From positions 1 to 8,330 of the forward strand of contig VFHF01000110.1 of assembly GCA_009392095.1 (NCBI GenBank): a stretch of 8,330 nt of DNA, read 5' to 3'. This DNA is from SAR202 cluster bacterium. Lineage in GTDB: Bacteria > Chloroflexota > Dehalococcoidia > Lucifugimonadales > UBA3495. Both the position numbers and the translations under genes were made by a program. Within the stretch, counting starts at the first letter, position 1. Each line of letters opens with the position of its first letter. The notes under the pieces were generated by a model that ran no database searches, was not told the origin of the DNA, and saw only the letters and a list, made by a program, of their open reading frames with translations. Below are positions 1 through 5,725 of the stretch, one piece after another.

Positions 1-938
1 CCCCGCTCTACGATCGCCTTTCCCAACGGCTCGGACGGTACAACAGGTATGCGGATGTCTTCGAATCTATGAACGTGGCCCCGCCAGTCTGACACCTGTT
101 GTGGCGAGTCGAGACGTGCTTCAGCATGGAGCAAGTCCGACTCCGGATAGGTGATTGCCTCAGTGAAACCCAGATCGCCCGAGTCTATCGCCGACAGTGC
201 TCTGGCTACATACGGTCGCAAGCCGCCAGCGGCGCCCAGCGGCACCAGGCAGGTACTAGCTTCCTGCTCCGATTCCACTCCCAGGATCTGGTCTACATCA
301 CGGTCGACGAATCCGGTCAGAAAGCGGGCTTGCTGGCCCAAAGAATTGGCGGTTGCCAACAGATTCGCGAAAACCGTGCCATTATCCCAGAAGCAGTAAC
401 GGTACCCCCGAGTTCGGTACTTCCAAGCGCTGCGCCAGAAGACCGCCGTGCTGACGATAGTGGCGAGCACTGTCGCCAGAGAATCGTCGGCAGCGGCAGC
501 GGCCAGGTTTCCCCGGAAATCGCCTTCTCTCAGTTGGGTGAGGGCATTATCGGCGGGAGCGTAGTGGTAGACCCCGGCGGCCAGCCCATGGAAGTCGCCG
601 CAGACCAGGTAAAGCTCGATTGGGTAGAGCGCCCCTGCCGATGCGGCGGCTCGGTAGTGAACCTCCCCCGCGGTCGCCGAGTTGCTTTTTCTGATCAGCC
701 CGGCGGAGTAGTGCAACAGTTGGGACACCGCCTCCAGATCCAAACGCCCGGCGGTGGCTGAGGTAGGGCCGGCGACCGCCTTAAGAGCGGGTGTCTCAGG
801 CGGCGGCGGCTCTGGGAGGGAGACCTGTTTCAGCCCCGCATAGGACTTATACAGCGGCGGCTTGGTCAGCAGGTTTATGTAGCTTAGCTTGGTTACGTCG
901 TGGAACGCCTGCACAGCTTGTATGTCTCCGTTGGCCAA
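1..938 (-). CDS. SagB/ThcOx-type nitroreductase-family dehydrogenase, 3' end beyond window
   Basis: The frame is open from the TTG at 938 to the window edge (312 complete codons). It resembles SagB-type FMN-dependent dehydrogenases. An N-terminal FHDVTKLS motif (residues 12-19) matches the family's YHxxTKxS signature. Then come HYSAGLIRK (76-84), the flavin-site segment RAAASAGALYPIE (96-108), GVYHYAP (122-128), WRSAWKYRTRGYRY (168-181) and a PLG turn (233-235). After about residue 299, PLGKAIVERG looks like the start of a second nitroreductase domain, so this is probably the first half of a two-domain protein. Start choice: TTG at 938 restores the family's usual 11 residues before FH and has AGGT 8 bases upstream; GTG at 914 is the alternative. 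It begins 10 bases after the crotonase stop, so the two are probably cotranscribed. SagB enzymes oxidise azolines in azole peptides, but many stand-alone homologues have no known substrate, and no precursor peptide or cyclodehydratase is visible. Confidence 0.85.
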   Translation of the reverse strand, partial: MANGDIQAVQAFHDVTKLSYINLLTKPPLYKSYAGLKQVSLPEPPPPETPALKAVAGPTSATAGRLDLEAVSQLLHYSAGLIRKSNSATAGEVHYRAAASAGALYPIELYLVCGDFHGLAAGVYHYAPADNALTQLREGDFRGNLAAAAADDSLATVLATIVSTAVFWRSAWKYRTRGYRYCFWDNGTVFANLLATANSLGQQARFLTGFVDRDVDQILGVESEQEASTCLVPLGAAGGLRPYVARALSAIDSGDLGFTEAITYPESDLLHAEARLDSPQQVSDWRGHVHRFEDIRIPVVPSEPLGKAIVER

Positions 939-948
939 GACCGATTAC

Positions 949-1758
949 CTAAATCGTGCCTTTGTATTCTGGCGTGCGCTTCTCGACGAATGAACGGGCG
1001 GCTTCGTTGTGATCGGGATGGCGGGAGCTGCGTTCTTCCAGGGCCAGCCCCATGTCCAAAGACAGGGTCAGGTCGGCCCAGACCTTCTTGTTGATGGCGT
1101 GCTTGGTGCCTCTGATGGCCATCGCCGGTCCGTTTGCCAGCCTGCGGGCGAGGTCCATGGCCTCTTCCATCAATTTGTCGTGGGGAACTACTTTGTTGAC
1201 CAAGCCGATGCGCTCCGCTTCGGCGGCGTCAATGATATCGCCGGTCATCAGCAATTCCTTGGCCTTGGCCACACCCACCAGCAAGGGCCAGATTACCGCT
1301 CCGCCGTCCCCGGCCACTAGGCCGGCCTTCACGTGGGTGTCTCCGATGCGGGCCTGGTCCGAGGCGTAAATGATGTCGCAGAACAAGGCGATAGTTGCCC
1401 CTAGTCCTGCTGCCACACCGTTCAGGGCGCAGACGATGGGCTGCTCCACCCAGAGCATGTTATGTAATATCCGGCGGCCACTCTGGGAGACAGCGCCCAT
1501 GGGCCTTTCCTCGAGCACGTTGGCCGACCCGCGTTCGTCCATGGCCCGGACGTCGCCGCCGGAGCAGAACCCGCGTCCGGCCCCCGTCACCATCACAGCG
1601 CTGACACTGGAATCAAAGGCCACCTCGCCGAAGACCTCTTCAAGTTCCCGGTGCATCACCCGATCTACGGCGTTCAGTCGCTCCGGGCGGTTGAGGGTGA
1701 TGGTCAAGACCGACTCATCCTGGTCCACCAATATGGTTTCGTACTTGTAGTCTGGCAT
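949..1758 (-). CDS. Enoyl-CoA hydratase/isomerase (crotonase) family protein with atypical active site
   Basis: This is a 269-residue crotonase-superfamily protein, a usual length. Start: ATG at 1758 with GGAGG five bases upstream; the frame stays open to 2100 but that extension reads through repeat DNA. NRPERLNAV (23-31) is the typical N-terminal motif. GRGFCSGGDV (61-70) and ALNGVAAGLG (111-120) form the two oxyanion-hole segments that hold the acyl-CoA thioester carbonyl. CDIIYAS (127-133) and the C-terminal helices are also typical. Aligned by eye to rat mitochondrial hydratase, the catalytic Glu144 falls on Thr122 and Glu164 on His142, in the segment GDTHVKAGLVAGDGG. Ordinary syn-hydration is therefore doubtful; isomerase, hydrolase or another crotonase chemistry is possible. 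The DTHV...AGDGG subgroup is, from memory, common in actinobacteria and proteobacteria without a settled reaction. It is the first gene after a repeat-rich gap and is followed 10 bases later by the SagB-like gene. Confidence 0.93.
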   Translation of the reverse strand: MPDYKYETILVDQDESVLTITLNRPERLNAVDRVMHRELEEVFGEVAFDSSVSAVMVTGAGRGFCSGGDVRAMDERGSANVLEERPMGAVSQSGRRILHNMLWVEQPIVCALNGVAAGLGATIALFCDIIYASDQARIGDTHVKAGLVAGDGGAVIWPLLVGVAKAKELLMTGDIIDAAEAERIGLVNKVVPHDKLMEEAMDLARRLANGPAMAIRGTKHAINKKVWADLTLSLDMGLALEERSSRHPDHNEAARSFVEKRTPEYKGTI

Positions 1759-1833
1759 CTTGGCCTCCGGTGTTTGGGTTGGCGATAGGGCTCTTTGTGT
1801 TAAATGGGCCGTCTTATGTCGGTATCTGAAGCT

Positions 1834-1875
1834 CCCTAACCCTAACCTTAACCATCTCCCTTGCGATGGAGATGG
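1834..1875. repeat. CCCTAA run followed by perfect 8-bp hairpin
   Basis: CCCTAA, CCCTAA and CCTTAA stand in tandem at 1834-1851. They are followed at once by CCATCTCC (1852-1859), an 8-base loop, and GGAGATGG (1868-1875), a perfect 8-bp inverted repeat. From memory, CCCTAACCCTCTCCC...GGGAGAGGG sequences are scattered between genes in many environmental bacterial genomes, and this looks like a diverged copy. Whether it acts as a transcript-end hairpin for the CMD-family gene is unknown; there is no clear T-run after it on either strand. Confidence 0.6.
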
Positions 1876-1912
1876 ACTACAGCCCCTTTTCGAGGAATTA
1901 GAGCCCGCTTCG

Positions 1913-1976
1913 CTCATGGTGAGCTCCGACCAGAAGGTCGAGAATCTCGATAGAATCGGACTTGTCGAACCACGTT
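1913..1976. repeat. Nested palindromic intergenic repeat (GGTGAGC...CTTGTCGAACCACG type)
   Basis: Outer arms TCATGGTGAGC and CTTGTCGAACCACG resemble the two halves of a dispersed palindrome common between genes in environmental bacteria (recalled, not searched). Between them lie TCCGA (1925-1929) with TCGGA (1956-1960). Inside that pair are two mutually exclusive small hairpins: CGACC-agaa-GGTCG (1927-1940) and TCGAG-aat-CTCGA (1938-1950). The element ends just past the CMD-family stop codon, so it would be transcribed in that gene's 3' region. Confidence 0.55.
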
Positions 1977-1982
1977 CTTTCT

Positions 1983-2498
1983 TCAGGCGGTTTCCAGGGC
2001 GAAAGTGCGGTTGAGGCGGGCCATCATGTCGTAGTAGCAGGCTGTGAATGCCAGGGCGACAGCCCCTTCGTCGCCGACCAAATGGGTTGTTGCTACCCAA
2101 GTCGAGTCCCGCATCTTGTCCCGGAGCACCTCCTGCGCAAAGTGCACCCAGATGCCTTCTTTGGGGAGCAGGCCCCGTGGGCCGGTCCCGGCGGAGATCC
2201 CGTCGATGACCGCTTCGCTGACTCCGGCCTCACGCGCCAACGGAACAAATGAGTCCCAAAGGGCAATGTTCTCCCGTTCGTGGGCTACGGTCAGGGCCAC
2301 CGTGTAGGTTACCCAAGGTTCCAGGTCAATTTGGCCGATCGCTTCGTGCAAGCCGGCCAAGCCCGATGCTGCTCGCGGGTTGGCGAAAAGGGCCTGGAAG
2401 GTGGCGGACAAGCCGGATGCGGACTTGGTGACACTTTCGTACTTCGCTTGTATCTCAGGCGAGAGTTTTGCATTCAGAGTAGAAGACAGGCGTGACAT
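1983..2498 (-). CDS. Carboxymuconolactone decarboxylase (CMD/AhpD-like) family protein
   Basis: This 171-residue, mostly helical protein matches the CMD-family layout: FQALFANPRAASGL (34-47) near the N-terminus, the core VALTVAHERENIALW (67-81) followed by PLAREAGVSEAVI (86-98), then a C-terminal helix ending in ACYYDMMARLNRTF (153-166). There is a single cysteine (Cys154) and no CxxC pair, so AhpD-type peroxidase chemistry is unlikely. The histidine usually three residues after the core tryptophan is Phe84 here. The family name reflects aromatic-ring catabolism, but most members are uncharacterised and this is not evidence of a lactone substrate. Start: ATG at 2498 with AGGAG six bases upstream. 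It follows the 89-residue gene by 38 bases on the same strand, suggesting an operon starting at the acyl-CoA ligase. Confidence 0.85.
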   Translation of the reverse strand: MSRLSSTLNAKLSPEIQAKYESVTKSASGLSATFQALFANPRAASGLAGLHEAIGQIDLEPWVTYTVALTVAHERENIALWDSFVPLAREAGVSEAVIDGISAGTGPRGLLPKEGIWVHFAQEVLRDKMRDSTWVATTHLVGDEGAVALAFTACYYDMMARLNRTFALETA

Positions 2499-2536
2499 AG
2501 ACGCTCCTTTCGAGTTGTTGGGGTCGACTGGAGCTC

Positions 2537-2806
2537 TTATTCCGCCATCGGCCTGACCTCGGCTTCAACGTCGGCGTCCGGGGGGCCAAAGAGGTCCCAA
2601 GGATTGAAGGACTCGACGAACGCCTTGGCGTCCTCAACAGAGTCGAACCCCTTTCGGGAGCGCTCCGGCTCGTAGCCCATGGTTCTGGCGTAAGCGCTGA
2701 TGCCGCTTTTATTCTCCCGGTATCCGCCAATGACTTCTTCGAGGCCAGCCGTATCGTCCATCATCAGGTTCTGTCCCCGTTTCACGTTTCTCCAAAAGAC
2801 ACTCAT
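2537..2806 (-). CDS. Unrecognised 89-residue protein
   Basis: I do not recognise this family. The protein is charged and soluble-looking, with no signal peptide or membrane segment and no cysteine. The middle reads GYEPERSRKGFDSVEDAKAF (44-63), which looks like a small alpha/beta unit with an amphipathic helix, and the tail after residue 74 is acidic (PPDADVEAEV). The ATG at 2806 has only a weak, distant AAAGGA. Met15 and Met16 (2764, 2761) are alternative starts that would drop a basic stretch, MSVFWRNVKRGQNL. It lies between the EVE gene and the CMD-family gene on the same strand and is probably cotranscribed with the latter. A small partner or accessory protein of the CMD-family product is conceivable but unsupported. 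Confidence 0.6.
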   Translation of the reverse strand: MSVFWRNVKRGQNLMMDDTAGLEEVIGGYRENKSGISAYARTMGYEPERSRKGFDSVEDAKAFVESFNPWDLFGPPDADVEAEVRPMAE

Positions 2807-2824
2807 AATCGCCCACTATCCTTT

Positions 2825-2866
2825 CGGGAACCTCAGAATTTAGATTGAGCCTTCCCGGTTTTTCTT
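2825..2866 (+). terminator. Hairpin with T-run, reading on the plus strand against the genes
   Basis: CGGGAA (2825-2830) pairs with TTCCCG (2852-2857). Inside, CTCA (2832-2835) pairs with TGAG (2846-2849) across a small internal loop, closing on a 10-base loop. On the plus strand it runs into gtttttctt (2858-2866), the layout of an intrinsic terminator. All genes here are on the minus strand, where the hairpin follows the EVE stop codon by about 15 bases but has no T-run after it. It may stop antisense transcripts or protect the EVE 3' end. Confidence 0.45.
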
Positions 2867-2871
2867 ACTTT

Positions 2872-3354
2872 TTACCCTTTGGACCCACCGCCCATAAAGA
2901 GGACTTCGTCGAATTCCTGTTTCGTGATCGGCTGGATGGACAGGCGCATACCCTTACGGATCAGCAGCATGTCCTTCAGTTTAGGGTTAGCTTTGATGTC
3001 ATCTAAAGTCACAGGGTTGGGCAGGGCGCGTTCGCCCTTGATGTCGACCATGGACCAGATGGGGTTCTCCTGGGTGGCCTTGGGGTCATAATGGTCGTCG
3101 TTGGGGTCGAGGCCATGGAAGTCGTCGTACCCTTCCCGGACGACGCTGGCGACGCCAACGACCGACAGGGGCTTGGCATTGCTGTGATAGAAGAGGATGC
3201 CGTCGCCGACCTTCATATCGTCGCGCATGGAGTTCCGGGCCTGGTAATTCCTCACGCCGTCCCATTCGGCCCAACCATCAGGCTCGTTCATTAGGTCGTC
3301 GAAGGAATAGGCGTTGGGCTCAGACTTAAATAGCCAGTATCGATTCTCGGGCAT
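2872..3354 (-). CDS. EVE domain-containing protein
   Basis: This 160-residue protein is a single EVE domain (PUA-like fold), the usual full length for bacterial members related to thymocyte nuclear protein 1. Diagnostic motifs: YWLFKSEP (6-13), WDGVRNYQARNSM (31-43), which shapes the binding pocket, ILFYHS (53-58), PIWSMVDI (98-105) and the C-terminal LSIQPITKQEFDEVL (138-152). EVE domains are thought to recognise modified bases in DNA or RNA; some are fused to restriction-like domains, but this one stands alone. Start: ATG at 3354 with GAGGA eight bases upstream. It begins 27 bases after the acyl-CoA ligase stop, so it is probably cotranscribed, although no metabolic link to CoA enzymes is known to me. 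Confidence 0.95.
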   Translation of the reverse strand: MPENRYWLFKSEPNAYSFDDLMNEPDGWAEWDGVRNYQARNSMRDDMKVGDGILFYHSNAKPLSVVGVASVVREGYDDFHGLDPNDDHYDPKATQENPIWSMVDIKGERALPNPVTLDDIKANPKLKDMLLIRKGMRLSIQPITKQEFDEVLFMGGGSKG

Positions 3355-3370
3355 GTGTTCGTTCCTCGCA

Positions 3371-3387
3371 GCTTTCAGCTATCAGCG
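3371..3387. repeat. Heptamer repeat GCTTTCA-GCTATCA-GCG, overlapping the ligase stop codon
   Basis: Two and a bit copies of a 7-base unit of form GCTNNCA sit in the 27-base gap between the ligase and EVE genes. The ligase stop codon TGA (minus strand, 3384-3382) comes from one unit. Related arrays occur at 6892-6919 and 7164-7187. Confidence 0.6.
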
Positions 3388-4995
3388 TAATTTTATTCCG
3401 GACGCTTCTCGGTCGAAACAGCCTTCGATCAGGTCTTCTTTTTCTTGCCTTAGGACGTCTTTTCGCACCCGCAGGCTGGGCGTGCGGGGCAATTCGTCCC
3501 TGATCTCCCAGTAGCGGGGTACCTTGAAGTAGGCCAAGTTCTCAGCGCACCAGTAAACCAGTTCTTCGGGGTCTGGGGTGGCACCCTCTCGCGGCGTGAC
3601 GTAGGCCTTGACCTCGTCTTCACCAAGCTCCGATGGCACGGCCAGGACGGCACAATCCAGAACGTTGGGGTGGCGCTTGACCACGTTCTCCACTTCCTGG
3701 GACGAGATGTTCTCACCACGGCGGCGGATGATGTCTTTCTTCCGATCGACGAAATACAGGAACCCGTCCGAGTCCACCCAGCCCAGGTCACCGGTGTAGA
3801 GCCAGCCGTCCCGCAGGGTCTCGGCGTTCTGTTCGTCGTTGCGCCAGTAGCCGGGCATAATCGCCGGGTTGTGGATGGTTATCTCACCCACAGTGTCCAC
3901 GCCCACCGGTACGCCAGTTACGGGGTCGGCAATGCGCACCTGGTTCTCGAACCCTCCTTGTGGGTGCTGACGGGGCTCTCCAGACGAACCGGCGCGCCGT
4001 TCTTTGCCAATCTTCTCGATGGTCCCGAAGCAGGTCTCGGTCATGCCGAAACCGACGATTATGTCGGTGTCGAACCGGTCTTGGAAATCGGCCAAGAACT
4101 CGGGCGGGAACGACGGGGAGCCGTAAAACAGCCGAACGGTGTTGTCCTTGTCGTCGGGCAAGGGTTCGTTCTTGGCCAGCACCGGCATCATCATTCCGAT
4201 GAAGTTCACCACCGTGGCCTGGGCCTCCCGGACCTGGCCCCAGAACCGTGACGCGCTGAATCGGTCGACCACCACCAACGTTCCACCGGCAGCCAAAGCT
4301 CCCATTGTCGAGTAGTACTGGATGTTGGCGTGGTAGTAGGGCAGGCAGGTGAAGAACCGGTCGTCGGATGTGGCCTCGGTCCAGTGGGCGAACCCCTGTC
4401 CGGCGGCCACGTACATCAGGTGGGTGCACTGGACGCCCTTGGGGTTGCCAGTGGTGCCCGAGGTATAGACCAGCATGGAAATGTCGTGGGGAGAGATCTC
4501 CGGCGGAGACTCCAACGCAACAGCCGCGACGTGGGCTTCTCCGAAGTCGGTCCACCCGTCGGGGATCGAACCCTCGGCGCCCCGCAGCAGCCTTACCTTG
4601 ACACAGGAGGCCAGGTCGGCGGCCGCGCCGGCAACACCGGCCAGCGATGGGTCGGTTACCAGGCCTTTGGCCTCAGCGTTATTAAGGATGTAGGCCATCT
4701 CGTCCCGCTTGTAGGCGGTGTTCACCGGCACTGCGATGGCCCCGATCAGCGACAGCCCAAACCAGGAGTAGACGTACTCAATGCAGTTGGGCAGGAACAG
4801 GCAGACCCGGTCGCCCTTCTCGATACCCAAAACGGCGAACATGGCAGCCGACTTCCGAACGCCGTCATAGAACTCTTGGTACGTCCGGCTCAGTCCGCCA
4901 ATCTCGATAAAAGTCTTGTCCGGGTTGCGGGAGACAACCTCTTCCAGGAACTGGCCCAGTGACTGCTCCCACGGTTTTTGGGTGTCGGTTGGCAT
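3382..4995 (-). CDS. AMP-forming acyl-CoA synthetase (ANL superfamily, CaiC-like)
   Basis: A full-length 537-residue ANL adenylate-forming enzyme, expected to activate a carboxylic acid with ATP and then load it on CoA. Core motifs in order: A3 P-loop MLVYTSGTTGNPKG (174-187); A5 GFGMTET (315-321); A7 WLYTGDLG (398-405), whose Asp403 binds the ribose; the hinge and A8 segment DRKKDIIRRRGENISSQEVE (417-436). The substrate-side segment LPYYHANIQYYSTMGAL (218-234) recalls crotonobetaine/carnitine-CoA ligase-like enzymes, but the substrate is not inferable. A10 reads PRTPSLRVRKDVL, placing Arg509 where the adenylation lysine normally sits, with Lys512 three residues later. Start: ATG at 4995 with AAAGGG ten bases upstream. 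It heads the minus-strand group and is divergent from the DUF35 gene. No N-terminal signal or membrane segment is seen. Confidence 0.95.
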   Translation of the reverse strand: MPTDTQKPWEQSLGQFLEEVVSRNPDKTFIEIGGLSRTYQEFYDGVRKSAAMFAVLGIEKGDRVCLFLPNCIEYVYSWFGLSLIGAIAVPVNTAYKRDEMAYILNNAEAKGLVTDPSLAGVAGAAADLASCVKVRLLRGAEGSIPDGWTDFGEAHVAAVALESPPEISPHDISMLVYTSGTTGNPKGVQCTHLMYVAAGQGFAHWTEATSDDRFFTCLPYYHANIQYYSTMGALAAGGTLVVVDRFSASRFWGQVREAQATVVNFIGMMMPVLAKNEPLPDDKDNTVRLFYGSPSFPPEFLADFQDRFDTDIIVGFGMTETCFGTIEKIGKERRAGSSGEPRQHPQGGFENQVRIADPVTGVPVGVDTVGEITIHNPAIMPGYWRNDEQNAETLRDGWLYTGDLGWVDSDGFLYFVDRKKDIIRRRGENISSQEVENVVKRHPNVLDCAVLAVPSELGEDEVKAYVTPREGATPDPEELVYWCAENLAYFKVPRYWEIRDELPRTPSLRVRKDVLRQEKEDLIEGCFDREASGIKLR

Positions 4996-5019
4996 TAAGC
5001 GGGACCCTTTAGTGATCTG

Positions 5020-5045
5020 AGAATAAATCCGGCTGTGTCGGTCAA
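5020..5045 (-). promoter_or_regulatory. Possible promoter for the acyl-CoA ligase gene
   Basis: On the minus strand TTGACC (5045-5040) is a good -35 match. TATTCT (5025-5020) could be the -10, but the spacer is only 14 bases, shorter than the usual 16-18. The position, in the divergent gap about 25 bases before the ATG at 4995, is sensible. Confidence 0.3.
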
Positions 5046-5080
5046 CCTAACACTTGGCGCATGGGTGGTCAATGGGCCTG

Positions 5081-5086
5081 TATAAT
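5081..5086 (+). promoter_or_regulatory. -10 box TATAAT placed for leaderless transcription of the DUF35 gene
   Basis: A consensus TATAAT ends seven bases before the ATG at 5094, so a start site at the normal distance would fall on or next to that ATG. No well-spaced -35 is seen; TTGGCG (5054-5059) is 21 bases away. There is no Shine-Dalgarno before 5094 or 5085. Confidence 0.5.
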
Positions 5087-5093
5087 GCCCGAT

Positions 5094-5513
5094 ATGCCAG
5101 ACTCAGATACCCCGGTCTCCGTTGATCCCAATCGGCTCAAGATAACGAATGACGACTCCAGCGAAGGCACCCTGGTAGGGTTCCGGTGCAACGAGTGCAG
5201 CACAACCGTGTTCGGTCCTGCCGTCTTCTGCCAGTCGTGCACTTCGACCGACCTTGAAGCCGTGGATTTGGGCGCCAAAGGAACCTTGTTCAGCTACACC
5301 ATCGTCCGAATCCCGCCGGCCGGTTGGCCCGGCGACGTCCCCTACGTGCTGGGCCAGGTGGAACTGCCCCAAGGACCACAGGTACTGGCCGAGGTCGTCG
5401 ACTGCGAGCACGACGACCTCAAGATTGGTATGGCGGTGGAGCTGACGCTCCAGGCGGTGCCGGCCGAGAACGGCGAAGCCGACAAGGCCGTCTACAAGTG
5501 GAGACCCGCCTAA
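5094..5513 (+). CDS. DUF35 family protein: rubredoxin-like zinc ribbon plus OB-fold
   Basis: A 139-residue protein of the DUF35 (OB_aCoA_assoc) type. An N-terminal zinc ribbon has Cys32-x2-Cys35 (RCNEC) and Cys46-x2-Cys49 (FCQSC), presumably one bound zinc. An OB-fold follows, with GTLFSYTIVRIPP (63-75), PYVLGQVELPQG (83-94) and a C-terminal strand ending AVYKWRPA (132-139). Such proteins partner SCP2-type thiolases and acyltransferases, probably positioning acyl-CoA substrates: DUF35 of ChsH2 with Ltp2 in steroid side-chain cleavage, and the archaeal thiolase/HMG-CoA synthase complex. A thiolase gene lies downstream on the same strand, which fits. Start: ATG at 5094 is favoured by the TATAAT seven bases upstream; 5085 (three residues longer, overlapping the TATAAT) and 5061 are alternatives. 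Confidence 0.92.
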   Translation: MPDSDTPVSVDPNRLKITNDDSSEGTLVGFRCNECSTTVFGPAVFCQSCTSTDLEAVDLGAKGTLFSYTIVRIPPAGWPGDVPYVLGQVELPQGPQVLAEVVDCEHDDLKIGMAVELTLQAVPAENGEADKAVYKWRPA

Positions 5514-5560
5514 CCACAAATCTGATCAGCAGACCGTCTGCAACGAGAGTTGCCTCAAGA

Positions 5561-5640
5561 TTGTCATTCTGAGGAGTAAAGCGACGAAGAATCTCCCAAT
5601 CCTGAAATTGGCAGACCCTTCGCTACGCTCAAGGTGACAT
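5561..5640 (+). repeat. Palindromic intergenic repeat (CATTCTGAGGAG type), copy A
   Basis: An 80-base element in the 212-bp DUF35-thiolase gap. The ends are imperfect inverted repeats: TGTCATTCTGAG (5562-5573) against CTCAAGGTGACA (5628-5639). The middle has a small hairpin CCAAT-cctgaa-ATTGG (5596-5611). A diverged copy in the same orientation is at 6987-7070. The sequence type TCATTCTGAGGAGCGAAGCGACGAAGAATCT is, from memory, a widespread dispersed repeat in environmental bacteria, possibly of MITE origin. The rest of the gap carries no gene. Confidence 0.7.
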
Positions 5641-5725
5641 TTGGGGTGACCCCCATACAAACCGGAAACCGGGTTTCGCCGAAACCTTTGAGCCAAAGCC
5701 GATAGAAAGGGCCTGGAGTCTAACC

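Larger units (their letters stand above)
1759..1982. other. Repeat-filled intergenic region between crotonase and CMD-family genes
   Basis: No credible gene lies here; both strands have open frames but without family resemblance or coding-like codon use. The region holds a hexamer run (three CCCTAA-like units), a perfect 8-bp hairpin and a nested palindrome, all described separately. It separates two co-directional genes, so a distinct promoter for the crotonase gene may lie in the 80 bases before 1758, but I could not pick a convincing -35/-10 pair. Confidence 0.6.

Noticed and set aside
99..761. 220-residue plus-strand open frame, and the nested 151-399 frame
   Set aside because: They lie antisense to the SagB-like gene, whose motifs are unmistakable; the plus-strand translations are low-complexity and resemble no family.
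1..938. Thiazole/oxazole-modified peptide biosynthetic cluster
   Set aside because: Only the SagB-like protein is visible; no YcaO, E1-like or precursor gene appears in the window, and stand-alone SagB homologues are common.
1834..1851. CCCTAA units as a telomere or linear-replicon end
   Set aside because: Only three imperfect units inside an ordinary intergenic region; better explained as part of a dispersed repeat.
1759..2100. N-terminal extension of the crotonase frame by 114 residues
   Set aside because: It reads through intergenic repeats and into the CMD-family gene; the ATG at 1758 has a strong GGAGG and matches the family start.
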